This document shows, one piece after another, positions 25,013 through 34,600 of a stretch of DNA of 64,000 nt. Location of the stretch: assembly GCF_000732195.1 (NCBI RefSeq), contig NZ_JNNU01000002.1, positions 496,001-560,000 on the forward strand, given 5' to 3'. Source of the DNA: Neorhizobium vignae (GTDB lineage Bacteria > Pseudomonadota > Alphaproteobacteria > Rhizobiales > Rhizobiaceae). How positions within the stretch are numbered: the stretch's first letter is position 1; every line of letters starts with the position of its first letter. A program made the translations under genes and the position numbers. The notes beneath the pieces were generated by a model. It was not told the DNA's origin and made no database searches. It was given only the letters and a program-made list of their open reading frames with translations.

Positions 25013-28000
25013 CGCGGCGCCTCCACCCATCCAAGGCGTTTGGCGGTTCTGGCCTGAGCTAGCCGATTCATCAGGCGTCCGATGTACGCGTATTCTTCGT
25101 CGGGCGAGGTATGCTCGGTACAACGAGAGCTGAAGAAGTCCCAACTGCCGACAATAATCAGTTTCTGCTTCGCCCGGCTCAGCAGCACGTTCATTCGGTT
25201 CGCTTCCTTCAGAAAGCCAACGCTCTTCCATGGGACGAGCGGATTGTTTCGAACGAGGCTGACGATTACGACGTCCGCCTCGCTGCCTTGAAATTCGTCG
25301 ACTGTCGCTCCCATTCGCTTGCCATGATTGAGATCGAAAGGCGGTAGGAACATGTGCTCGAGAAGCCCCGTCCTCTTTTCATGAAGGACCGCCTGTCTGA
25401 TCGCGACTAGCTGATGGTTATACGGTGAGAGGATCTGGACCTCGCAAGGAGCGTCGCCGCTTGCCCGAATTTGCGACAGCACGCCGACAACGGCGCGCGT
25501 TTCGGCCGGGGATTCGAAGATGCCGTCTCTCTCCCCCTCGGCGTCCTCCTCCTTCTGTTTCCAGGGAACATTGCACCAGACGATCCGCTGCTCCGGCAAC
25601 CAGGAATCCCTTACTATCGTGAAAGGCGGAGCGCCGACGAACTTGTCGTGCGTCTCCTGAGGCGACGACAGGATGGTTTCGCTGGGTGTGTCCGCTGGAT
25701 AGAAAACTTTTCCGACAAGATCCGCGATATCGGGATGCATTCGATGCTGGTCTGTGAGCGTCGCGGCAGGGCCACGGGACCCCGATTCATCAAGGCTATT
25801 TTGAAAGATCCGAGCGAATAGATCTACCATTCGTCTCCATTGATCGCATCGCTCCTCGAAGGATCCTGTTCCCTCCTCGTCGTCGACGATCGACTTGTCT
25901 ACCAGTCTCGGCGCAAACTCTTCTCCTGTTTCTATAGCCCGCTTCACTCGCAACGCGTCGCCAAGCAGATCCTTGAAAATCTTCGAGTTGAATGGGGGAA
26001 GCTGGAAGTGATCGCCGATCAGAAGTATTCTATGGCTTTCGGTCAGAGCGACGGCCATATCAAATCCATGCGCCTTTCCGGCCTCTTCGATGATCGACCA
26101 GTCAAATCTGCGGCCCCTTTCCGAGAGGTCCGCCAAATCAGGCGAGTTCAGCGTCGTGAACGTTACGTTGGCCGCGTCCTGAATGAGCATCTGCATCGTG
26201 CGCAGCTCGACATCGGCTGCTTCGTCGTGAAGGGCGGATTCCGGTATGAGCGCAGCAAGCCTTGACTTCAGGCGGTCCGGAACGCGGGAGGCGAGCTCGC
26301 TCCCCTGAAGCCTTCGAACCATGGACTGGGTGACCGGTGCGACGTCGTGCTCGGTCGGTTCTTTGGGACCCAGCCGAAGGAGTATAGGTCTGTTGTCCTC
26401 GTCCATCGTCATGAACAGTTCGCTAAGTTTTTTGCGCACGTCGTCGACGGTGTGATGCGAATGCGCCGTCACCAGAATCTGAGCCGATGTCTCAGCGTTG
26501 AAAAGGCGATCAGCGAACGCCTTAATGAGCGTGGTCTTCCCCGTTCCGGGCGGCCCCTGAAGAGCGAACGAAGGCTGAGTTTCCCACAGCCGTTTCAGAG
26601 CCTCGTCCTTCGATCGGTCAAGTTCGATCTGGGTGCGGCTCTGCGGCTCCTGGTCGCCGCTGGGACGACTCGCACCCAGCGGGTCGCCTAGAAGCCTCAA
26701 AAGGCTCTCGTGCGACCTTAGATCCTCTATCGCCTCGAACCGCCGTTTGATCTGCGCGATCGTGCCTCCGTGGTTTCGGGCAAGGTACATGAGCGAGTTC
26801 CGCACAGGGGGATTGCCTGCTGCCCGGAAAATGTAGCGCGGTCCATCCGCTTCCGAGCTCGAAAGCAAGAACCTCCAATCCGCCGGCACGCTTTCGCTGT
26901 CCACCGTCTTGCGTTCAAGAAGGGCGTAGGTGTCACGATTTGGATCGTCGTCGTCATCCGTGCCGACGACCTCCGCGCCGAGTTTGAACCAGTCCCGCAA
27001 CTGCTCCGACGGGCGTGCCAACCCAAGATGCTGTGCCAGCAGGTTTCGACTCGCTTCTTCCCGAGGCGTAACGACAATGGTCGTGTCCTGCTGAGTGTGG
27101 TGGATGTCGAGGACCTGCACCGGGCAGATTCTGGCCGCGGTAAGCACCGTATCCAATTGCTGGGTGACCCGGAAGAAGTCGTGAACGAGCTTCAGGTGCG
27201 GTTGGATTTCCCGTTTACTGATGGAGAATGCGAATACCTTGTTCCACGGAGCGCTTCGGTCACGAATAGTCTGGTACGTCTTCCTGACATCAGGATAGGA
27301 GATGATCTCAAGGCGACGCTGACCCAGACTGAAATACTGGTCGTCCACCAGTGGCCTAGGGACCGCCTCTATTGACTCGCAGTAGGCGATGTCCCAGGTC
27401 TCAAGCGTGCTCAGACGCCACGGCTTAACTTTATATTCAAGCTTTTCTCCGCGAATGACGAAATGAGGATACGGAAGGCTCCTTGAGGTCACGCGCGGAT
27501 CTCCGCGCAGGTCCTGTTCCATCCATTCCCGTTGTTTGGACGGTTCGTCGGCCTTTGCCGTTCTCCCTGAACTGATTTCGATCGACTTCGACAAGTTGGT
27601 TCCCGGACCGAGTCTCACCGAGAGAACCAGATTGCGACCGAAACCGGCATTGACGACCGCCAAGTCCCGGATCAGATTCCGGATCTCGGAGAGCACCTCA
27701 TTCGACGATGCAAGGCGATGTTCATGATCTTCTTCGAGCAGCCGGAGTATTATGTTCTTTTCACCATCACGCAGCGCTTGCAAGCCGGCGACGGCGGAAC
27801 GTATCGCTTCGCGTTTCTTGATCGTCCTTGCTGAAACTCCGAACAACTCGGCCGCGACTAGCCCGAAGTCGAACCAGTCAGTTGCCGTGGAGTATTCTCC
27901 GTCTGCCTTCTCGAGTTCCGGCGCCACGACCTGTGACATGCGAACGACCTTGGCAACCGCGCCATCCGTGCCGGCGACGCGAAGCGACCATTCGAAACCG

Positions 28001-28506
28001 CTCAACCTAAACTCGCCCGCGCCGTCGGGATCGACGAAAATTGACGCCGGCGATAGCGCGCGATGCAGCGTGCCTTCTGTATGGAGAAGAGAAAGGGCTT
28101 CGGCGACCCTTAAAAGGCCTTCCCACAGAGGTCGTCTCCTACCCAGTTCATAAAGGTTCGACAACCATGGAGATCGCGTCCGATCGCGAAGGACTTCCGA
28201 CAGCAAGACACGTCTGCCGCCATCAAGAACAGCGTAGAATTGCTTCTCATCGTAGTTGAGGTCTTGCAGCCTGACAAACAATTGCGCAGCTCCAGGATAG
28301 CCTTGCAGACGGGATAGAGCCCGAACTTCGCGGTTCCAAAGAGCTTTCATTTCAACATGGTCGCCGCCACGTTTCTTCCAGATTTTTACATAGTAAAGAT
28401 CGCCGGAATCCTGCGCCATCCAAAGGTCGGGAATACCGCGAACGGGGTCGCCGGAAATAATTTTCTTGTTCAGGCGGTACCGTCCACCGACCGTGTTCTC
28501 GACCAT
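25009..28506 (-). CDS. Kinase-like domain / SF1 helicase fusion of a Mokosh type I-like pair (MkoA-like)
   Basis: A 1165-residue two-part protein. Residues about 5-290 have a protein-kinase shape (GRYRLNKKI, YYVKIWKK, LLHTEGTLHRALSPASIFVD, a C-lobe WFDFGLVAAELFG), but the HRD Asp is Ala and the DFG position reads LSGF, so it looks like a pseudokinase. The C-terminal half is an SF1 (COG1112/UPF1-like) helicase: GPPGTGKTT (about 654), SIIEEAGKA Walker B (about 804), GDHFQLPP, LTDQHRMHP, VDEFQGSEADVVIVSLVR and NVLLSRAK. The start at 28506 was chosen for GGGGAAATGGAAGC and because the longer form would cover a palindrome at 28545. Mokosh type I pairs this architecture with a PLD nuclease against phages. 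Confidence 0.82.
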   Translation of the reverse strand: MVENTVGGRYRLNKKIISGDPVRGIPDLWMAQDSGDLYYVKIWKKRGGDHVEMKALWNREVRALSRLQGYPGAAQLFVRLQDLNYDEKQFYAVLDGGRRVLLSEVLRDRTRSPWLSNLYELGRRRPLWEGLLRVAEALSLLHTEGTLHRALSPASIFVDPDGAGEFRLSGFEWSLRVAGTDGAVAKVVRMSQVVAPELEKADGEYSTATDWFDFGLVAAELFGVSARTIKKREAIRSAVAGLQALRDGEKNIILRLLEEDHEHRLASSNEVLSEIRNLIRDLAVVNAGFGRNLVLSVRLGPGTNLSKSIEISSGRTAKADEPSKQREWMEQDLRGDPRVTSRSLPYPHFVIRGEKLEYKVKPWRLSTLETWDIAYCESIEAVPRPLVDDQYFSLGQRRLEIISYPDVRKTYQTIRDRSAPWNKVFAFSISKREIQPHLKLVHDFFRVTQQLDTVLTAARICPVQVLDIHHTQQDTTIVVTPREEASRNLLAQHLGLARPSEQLRDWFKLGAEVVGTDDDDDPNRDTYALLERKTVDSESVPADWRFLLSSSEADGPRYIFRAAGNPPVRNSLMYLARNHGGTIAQIKRRFEAIEDLRSHESLLRLLGDPLGASRPSGDQEPQSRTQIELDRSKDEALKRLWETQPSFALQGPPGTGKTTLIKAFADRLFNAETSAQILVTAHSHHTVDDVRKKLSELFMTMDEDNRPILLRLGPKEPTEHDVAPVTQSMVRRLQGSELASRVPDRLKSRLAALIPESALHDEAADVELRTMQMLIQDAANVTFTTLNSPDLADLSERGRRFDWSIIEEAGKAHGFDMAVALTESHRILLIGDHFQLPPFNSKIFKDLLGDALRVKRAIETGEEFAPRLVDKSIVDDEEGTGSFEERCDQWRRMVDLFARIFQNSLDESGSRGPAATLTDQHRMHPDIADLVGKVFYPADTPSETILSSPQETHDKFVGAPPFTIVRDSWLPEQRIVWCNVPWKQKEEDAEGERDGIFESPAETRAVVGVLSQIRASGDAPCEVQILSPYNHQLVAIRQAVLHEKRTGLLEHMFLPPFDLNHGKRMGATVDEFQGSEADVVIVSLVRNNPLVPWKSVGFLKEANRMNVLLSRAKQKLIIVGSWDFFSSRCTEHTSPDEEYAYIGRLMNRLAQARTAKRLGWVEAPR

Positions 28507-28544
28507 GCTTCCATTTCCCCGCGAATCTATTATCAATCTAAGCA

Positions 28545-28556
28545 AGGTTGCAACCT
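28545..28556. promoter_or_regulatory. 12-bp palindrome between mkoA-like and SIR2 genes
   Basis: AGGTTGCAACCT is a perfect palindrome in the 79-bp gap between two divergent defence genes, flanked by direct CTAAGC repeats. Candidate shared operator; no regulator gene lies next to it. Confidence 0.45.
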
Positions 28557-28585
28557 AAGCGCAAGCAATGAGGGCCTGGAGACAT

Positions 28586-29467
28586 ATGTTCGCTCCCGAC
28601 GACAACATGGACGACTTGGCGGATAACTGGCCGTCGTTTCAGAACCGCGTCACAGTCTTCCTCGGTGCAGGGGCCTCGATCGGCGCCCAGAATCAGAGCG
28701 GCAAATCTCTACCCAGCGCATACCAACTTCGAAATGACCTGTGGGAGAAGTACAAGTGGCGAGCTTCCGACGGTATCTTCGACCCCGCCTCGCTGCGGCT
28801 CATGAGCCTAGAGCATGCGGCTGCAATAATCGAGGCGAAGACAGGGCGGACCGTTCTCGGAGAGTATCTTCAGGAAGCCTTTTCATGTTCGAAGCCTTTG
28901 TGGCAGCACCTTGTGCTCCCACACCTCAACCCAGCATCGCTGTTCACCACAAACTATGATCAATTGATCGAGCTCGGGTATTCGGGTTGTGGAAAAGTTC
29001 TTGATGTCATTTGCTCGAACCGCAAGCCAATGGCCGCTCAGACGGCTCTGTTCAAACCGCACGGGAGCCTGACCCACATCAACCAGCCGGTCGGTCAAGG
29101 AGGTCTGGTAATTACGCAGTTCGACTACCTTGAAATGATATCGGACTATCGCAAAATGTTGCAGAACGCGATGACCGGATTTTCTTCGACCTGCGTTATA
29201 ATAATTGGATATTCGTTTGGCGACATGGACATCGGGTCTGAGCTCTATTCGCTTCGGAAGAAAAGCGATGGAATACCTTGGTACGCGGTATTTCCACGTG
29301 CGGATAAAGAAGTCCGAAGGATGTACTCGAAGAGGTTCGGGATCGAGCAGATCAACAGGACCTTCGAAGGTTTCCTCGCAGATCTCGACGACCGAATCGA
29401 CTTCGTCCCCGCCAACTTCAAGCACTCAAACAGAGCCGACCTTCGCGATCGCGGCATCATACAATAG
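28586..29467 (+). CDS. SIR2-domain protein
   Basis: A 293-residue protein with a SIR2-like NAD-binding fold. It shows FLGAGASIG (NAD loop, about residue 27), LFTTNYDQLIEL with the conserved Asn (about 121), and the LFKPHGSLTHI motif with the catalytic-type His (about 157). A late GYSFGDMDI segment is also present. These are the marks of the SIR2_2 group, whose defence members deplete NAD+ on phage infection. No C-terminal partner domain is present, so it is either a stand-alone effector or the effector for the next three genes. The start at 28586 follows a GGAGAC site. It diverges from the Mokosh-like operon. Confidence 0.8.
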   Translation: MFAPDDNMDDLADNWPSFQNRVTVFLGAGASIGAQNQSGKSLPSAYQLRNDLWEKYKWRASDGIFDPASLRLMSLEHAAAIIEAKTGRTVLGEYLQEAFSCSKPLWQHLVLPHLNPASLFTTNYDQLIELGYSGCGKVLDVICSNRKPMAAQTALFKPHGSLTHINQPVGQGGLVITQFDYLEMISDYRKMLQNAMTGFSSTCVIIIGYSFGDMDIGSELYSLRKKSDGIPWYAVFPRADKEVRRMYSKRFGIEQINRTFEGFLADLDDRIDFVPANFKHSNRADLRDRGIIQ

Positions 29468-29545
29468 GCCACCGCGCTCCAGTGGCCAGCCGCTCCTTTG
29501 CGAATAAAACACCAATAAACCGTTCGTGCATCGAGGTCACCTAGC

Positions 29546-30604
29546 ATGAGTGCCGACGTTCTCGACATCCTTAAAAGCTTCCGCGACAGAACCCCTTGGA
29601 CGGTCGCTAGGCGGATACTTCAGCAGATTGGCGTCGAGCGAAGCAAAAGCTGGGACCTGACCTTGGAGCGGGCCGACAACGCGATCGGTAAGTTCGAAAG
29701 CAAGGAGGACGACATCCTGGAAGCATTGCGGATGCATGCGATTTCCGGGGAAAAGCTCGCCAGCTTTTATGAACTCGACGCTGAGACCATAGCAACGATA
29801 CGGGCGAAAGCTGCCGAGATCGTCCCGCCGTCGAATCCGTTCTCAGCGTCCTATCCGGTCACACTTTCCGAAAAAGCACTGAAAAAGATGCCTGCCGGCC
29901 TCGTTCTCGCCGCTGTCGAACGGACCGAAACCGGCACCGGTCTGGTGTTCGCGTCCGCTCGCGTCGTCACGGTACGCGAGCCCATCAGCTTGTCGTCCCT
30001 GGACGAAGGGATCGCCGCGGAACTTGACGACTACGAGGAGATCATCGGCGTCAAGACGGTAAGGTTTCAGGCGTTCGACGTCATATGGATTCCCGACGAG
30101 GGCAGCACGATCGATGTCCGCGTCGATTTCCCGGAGGGCACACTTGGAGAAGTTGCTCTCGCGGCTCGAAAGCTCTCGGTGCAGGCGTTCGAAACTACAA
30201 TCGGTGTGGCGCTGCCGGAACCCACGAACGTGTTCGCGCTCATCGATCGGATGTACGGCGACAGCTCGGAAGGAATCGTCGTCGAACTCGGCTTCGGCAC
30301 CACGACTGCCTCTATCAAGCGTGAGAAGATGCGGCGCAAAAAGCTCGATCTGCGCAACGAGACCTATCACAAGGGAGGCAAGGCTGCGCTCGGCACGCCG
30401 ATCGAGCCGTTCAAGGTCAGCATCATCTGGCGACGTCCGCTCGGGCCCAAGCTATTTTCGGAACCGGAGCTGTCCTTGAACAGCAACTCGCGGGCCGCAG
30501 GCTCGACCGAGCCTGTCCTCGACCGTGTTGTAATCCGGAAATGCATGGGCAATGATGATTTCGATTACGTTCGATCTCGCATCGCTTACCATCTTGGATG
30601 GTAG
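29546..30604 (+). CDS. Unrecognised 352-residue protein, first gene of a three-gene cassette
   Basis: Starts MSADVLDILKSFRDRTPWTV after GAGGTCACCTAGC. Residues 1-90 are helical (RRILQQIGVERSKSWDL, DDILEALRMHAISGEKL). The middle and C-terminal parts look beta-rich (GLVFASARVVTVREPISL, STIDVRVDFPEG, GIVVELGFGTTTASIK), with a basic patch KREKMRRKKLD. No catalytic or nucleotide-binding motif is recognised. The next gene starts 15 bp on and the third overlaps the second, so the three form one operon, possibly with SIR2 79 bp upstream. It may be a sensor or DNA-binding part. Confidence 0.72.
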   Translation: MSADVLDILKSFRDRTPWTVARRILQQIGVERSKSWDLTLERADNAIGKFESKEDDILEALRMHAISGEKLASFYELDAETIATIRAKAAEIVPPSNPFSASYPVTLSEKALKKMPAGLVLAAVERTETGTGLVFASARVVTVREPISLSSLDEGIAAELDDYEEIIGVKTVRFQAFDVIWIPDEGSTIDVRVDFPEGTLGEVALAARKLSVQAFETTIGVALPEPTNVFALIDRMYGDSSEGIVVELGFGTTTASIKREKMRRKKLDLRNETYHKGGKAALGTPIEPFKVSIIWRRPLGPKLFSEPELSLNSNSRAAGSTEPVLDRVVIRKCMGNDDFDYVRSRIAYHLGW

Positions 30605-30619
30605 CGTTCGGAGCACCCT

Positions 30620-31033
30620 GTGACCCTGAATGAAATTCGCGAAGAATATCGCAAGATTTGGGGGGGGCTGCCCGTTGGAACACTGTGCCTGGGGATCATC
30701 GACTTCGTGGCTTCGACGCCGCCGGAAGAGCTTCATTTCCTGACCTTCAAAACGCTGTCGACCGCGGTTGGCAAGGACGGCCCGGACTACGACGTCCTTG
30801 CCGCCGTAACCATTCTTACATCTTCCAAGCTGGCGATCTTCGACGCCCACGCGATGTTTGTGGACGACGACGAGACGGAGCATGAGCTTACGCCGGATGA
30901 GTTCGCGGAAGCGAAGCGCACGGGAACACTGATACATCCTGAGACCGGCAGCCCAGTGGCCGATTTCGAATCCCACGTCGTGCCATTCTTCGCTCCGACT
31001 GACGCGATCTACCGCGAGCTGTCGCATGGCTGA
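30620..31033 (+). CDS. Unrecognised 137-residue acidic protein, second gene of cassette
   Basis: Starts at GTG after GGAGCACCCT: MTLNEIREEYRKIWGGLPVG. It is strongly acidic with an Asp/Glu-rich stretch (FVDDDETEHELTPDEFAEA). No known domain is recognised. It overlaps the nuclease gene start by eight bases, implying coupling and a tight functional link; an acidic protein coupled to a nuclease could be an inhibitor or a bridging subunit, but this is inference only. Confidence 0.7.
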   Translation: MTLNEIREEYRKIWGGLPVGTLCLGIIDFVASTPPEELHFLTFKTLSTAVGKDGPDYDVLAAVTILTSSKLAIFDAHAMFVDDDETEHELTPDEFAEAKRTGTLIHPETGSPVADFESHVVPFFAPTDAIYRELSHG

Positions 31034-31646
31034 GAAGGAGTTCACGCTGGCTGCAATCAAGGCCGCCGCGTCCAACCCGACGCCGGTCGGCATTATGATC
31101 GAGATGGCGTTTGCGGAAACCCACGAGGAACGCCTTGACCTGGTCGAGAGGGCGGTCGACTACATCACGCAGGAGATGGTGAAGAACCGCCACGTTCACC
31201 AAGACAAGTCCGAGGACGCTCTGACGATCGACATCGTCAGCCATCTGAAGACGATGGGATTCCAGGCAAGCCACGACACTCAGTATGGGGGCCATTGCGA
31301 CGTCGTCGTCGAGGCAAGGGACGAATTCCTGTGGATAGCCGAAGCGAAGAAGCACGACAGCTACGACTGGCTTCTCGACGGCTTCGAACAGTTGGACCGG
31401 CGCTACAGTACAGGCCTGCCGGGGCAGGACTCCGGGGAGATGATCATCTACTGCTTCGGTGCACGCCTGGACAAGGTCATGGCGGAGTATCGAAAACGCC
31501 TTGCCGAAAAGAGGGCCGATGTGGCGTTCGAACCCCCGGAGGACAATGCTATCGTCCTCCGATCGGTTCATGATCACGGCAACACAGGGCGCCCCTTCAG
31601 GGTGCGGCACAAGGGGGTACCGCTGCATTTCAAACCAACTGTCTGA
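31026..31646 (+). CDS. PD-(D/E)XK nuclease-like protein, third gene of cassette
   Basis: A 206-residue protein. A restriction-endonuclease-like core is visible: GGHCDVVVEARDEFLWIAEAKK, with Asp 92 in beta-strand 2 and Glu 106-Ala-Lys 108 as the ExK pair, preceded by a helix with Glu 63 (HQDKSEDALTIDIVSHL). A downstream helix (YDWLLDGFEQLDRRY) resembles the Q/E-rich motif of Mrr-type nucleases. This is an effector-type domain, probably acting on DNA. It ends a three-gene operon that I cannot match to any described defence system. Confidence 0.78.
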   Translation: MAEKEFTLAAIKAAASNPTPVGIMIEMAFAETHEERLDLVERAVDYITQEMVKNRHVHQDKSEDALTIDIVSHLKTMGFQASHDTQYGGHCDVVVEARDEFLWIAEAKKHDSYDWLLDGFEQLDRRYSTGLPGQDSGEMIIYCFGARLDKVMAEYRKRLAEKRADVAFEPPEDNAIVLRSVHDHGNTGRPFRVRHKGVPLHFKPTV

Positions 31647-31692
31647 GTCCCCACAGACTTAGTTGACCGTCGGATATGCCTGCGGATCGGAT

Positions 31693-34600
31693 TCAATAAT
31701 ACTCGCGAATATATCCATAGGCCTTCTCGAACAGCTCGGCGTCTTGATGAAGCTTGTACCGGAAAAGCGTCTGTCGTAAGGCCTTCTTAACTTCGCGTTC
31801 ACCCGCATGGGTGGCTTGCCACCCATCAAACCTGACAGCGCGTACGATCTCGTCGATATCATCCACAACCCGCTTAACCATCACCGGCGTGTCGCCGTTC
31901 CGGACCTCATCAAAAAGTGCGGTCAGCGCCGCTTTGCCACGATCTATATCCTCTTCCTCTGGCGTCTCGCGCTCGATTTTCACCACGTCTTTTGCAAGAG
32001 CAAGGAGTTCCTTCAGGAAATCGATCGACAGCAACAGTCCCTGCTGGTGCCGGTTCCTCAGGTCCTCAAGGCGCTCGCCCAACGCCTTGAATTTCGGATT
32101 GCCAGCGTGTTTACGGAGGCGCCCCGCCAGCTTGACAGAAATTTCCTTGGCCTTTTTTTCGGGGTCCGGATTGCCGAGCACGGCCTCAAGCAGTTCGGCG
32201 TCAAGGACCAGCGTGTCGAGATCGTCCCGCACCGCGTCCACATGGACGTTCTCGTGGATCAGCTCGATGGTCTTGGCACCCAGCCGATGCCAGAGTAGCC
32301 GCCCGGTGCCGCTGGAGGGCTTCAGTGATTCGTAGACTTGGGCCAGCCAGCGATAATCTGTCTCGTACTTCGTCAGCACCGGATCGGGTGATAACGCCTC
32401 CCAAATCCGTGCCAGAACGCTGAAATCCGCTGCGAATGCGTCGCGCAGCTCGTTGTTCGGAATGCACTCCTGCGCAGCGATCAGACCTTCGTATCCGGCA
32501 AGACTGCGGTCAACGCCCGCGAAGTAGGCGAGGCACTTCTGGAGCGCGGTCGGCAGAGCATTGATAAGCTCTGCGATATTCGACACCGCCTTTTGCACGC
32601 CTTCTTCGTCGAACTTCAGCGCCTGCGCGACATCGTCGAAGATGCCGAGGTAGTCGACGATCAGACCATGGGTCTTTTGCTCGCCGTAGGGGCGGTTCGT
32701 CCGGCAGATCGCCTGCAAAAGCGTGTGGTCGCGAAGCGGCTTGTCCAGATACATCGTCTGCAGAATTGGCGCGTCGAAACCGGTGAGCAGCTTCGACGTT
32801 ACGATGATGATCTTCAGCGGGTCCTTCGGATCGCGGAAGCGATCAAGCAGCTTTTCCTCGGCATCCCGGTCTCGCTTATAAGCCGCATATTCCGGCTCGC
32901 CGCTGTTGACGGAGATCACCACGTCCGACACCTCGGGCGGCAGAAGCTTGTCCAGTTCCTGCTTGTAAAGCAGACAGCTCTCGCGGTCGAAAGTTACCAC
33001 CTGCGCGCCGAAGCCGTTCGGGGCGACCTTCTCCTGGAAGTGCTTGGCGATATCGGCGCAGATCGCACGGATGCGGTCAGGCGCCTTGACCAGGATCGAA
33101 ATCTTGGCCGCCGCCTTGCCCAGACGATCCCTGTCCTCGTCGGTCAGGCCCTGCGTCAGTTCGGCATAGGCTTCCTCGATGGCTTTCTGGTCGATGTGCA
33201 GATTCACCAGCCGCGGTTCGAAGTGCAGTTCCTTCGTCGCCCCGTCGCGAATCGAGTCGTTCAGGCCGTAGCGGCTCATATAGCCGCCAACGTCTGTTTC
33301 GCCGCCGAAGGCGTAGAAGGTATTCTTATCGGCGCGATTGATCGGCGTGCCGGTCAGGCCAAACAGGAACGCGTTCGGCAGTGCCTCGCGCATCTTCCGG
33401 CCCAAATCGCCTTCTTGTGTGCGGTGCGCTTCGTCCACCAGCACGACGATGTTGTCGCGCTCGTTCAGCACACCGCCGGCCTCGGCGAATTTGTGGATCG
33501 TGGTGATCACCACTTTCCGCGCATCTTTCGCCAGCAGATCGGCCAGATCCTTGCGACTTTCGGTGCGCACCATGTTGGCCATGTCTGCGGCATAGAAGGT
33601 GCCCGCGATCTGGCTGTCGAGGTCGATTCGGTCGACCACAATCAACACCGTCGGATTCTTAAGCGCCGGGTGCAGCCGCAGTTTACGGGCGGCAAACAGC
33701 ATCAGAAGCGATTTGCCAGACCCCTGGAAATGCCAGATCAGCCCCTTGCGCGGCTGGCCCGCCACCACCCGCGCGACGATCTTGTTGACGCCCTCCACCT
33801 GCTGATAGCGGGCGATGATCTTGATGCGATGCTTACCTTTTTGCGTCGCAAAAGCAGTGAAGCTGTCGAGCATGTCCAGCACCATCGCCGGCGGCAGCAT
33901 CGACGCAGCGGCCTTTTCCACCGCACCCATCGTCTGAGGACCGTCGCCGTCGCGCCAGGGACCCCACATGTCGACCGGCATCCGGACCGAGCCATAGCGG
34001 AACTCCTTGCCGTCGGTCGCCACCGAAAAGACGTTGGGCACGAACAGTTCCGGCACGTTGCGTTCGTAGTCGTCATGCACCTGAAGCGCAGCATCGAGCC
34101 AGCTTTGGCTGGACCGCACCGGCGTCTTGGCCTCGATCAGTACCAGTGGCAAGCCGTTAACCAGCATCACCAGATCGGCGCGCTTTTCGGTCTTGCCGGC
34201 GCGGATGGTGAATTGCTGGGTGACGACGAAGCTGTTCTGTTCGATATCCTCGAAATCGATCAGGCGGATGGTGACGTGTTCACCATCCGCGCCAAACGGC
34301 ATTGAGCGTTCGCCGAGCAGCCAGGCAGCGAATTCTTCGTTCGCCTTCACCAGCCCATCCGACCGCGCGCTCATAACGATGGCGCGCAGGCGGTAGAGCA
34401 CATCATCGGCCCGGCCGGGGTTGGCGGCGATGTCCGGGTTCAAGCGGATCAGGGCATCACGCAGATCGGGTTCAACCAGCACTTCCTGTGGCTGCCGGGG
34501 AAGGTCGGCGGGGGCGACGTAGTGCCACCCGAGGCCAACAATCCGATTGCCAGCCCTAGCGAGGCCAGGGCTGAGATCCCGCGGTCGGTGGCTCGACGGG

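Noticed and set aside
28507..28545. Longer MkoA start (28545)
   Set aside because: It lacks a ribosome site and would overlap the palindrome; the ATG at 28506 has GGGGAAATGGAAGC before it.
32593..34305. 570-residue open frame opposite hsdR
   Set aside because: Mirror of the HsdR frame in high-GC DNA; composition is His/Arg/Gln-rich with no domain, and hsdR has clear motifs on the other strand.
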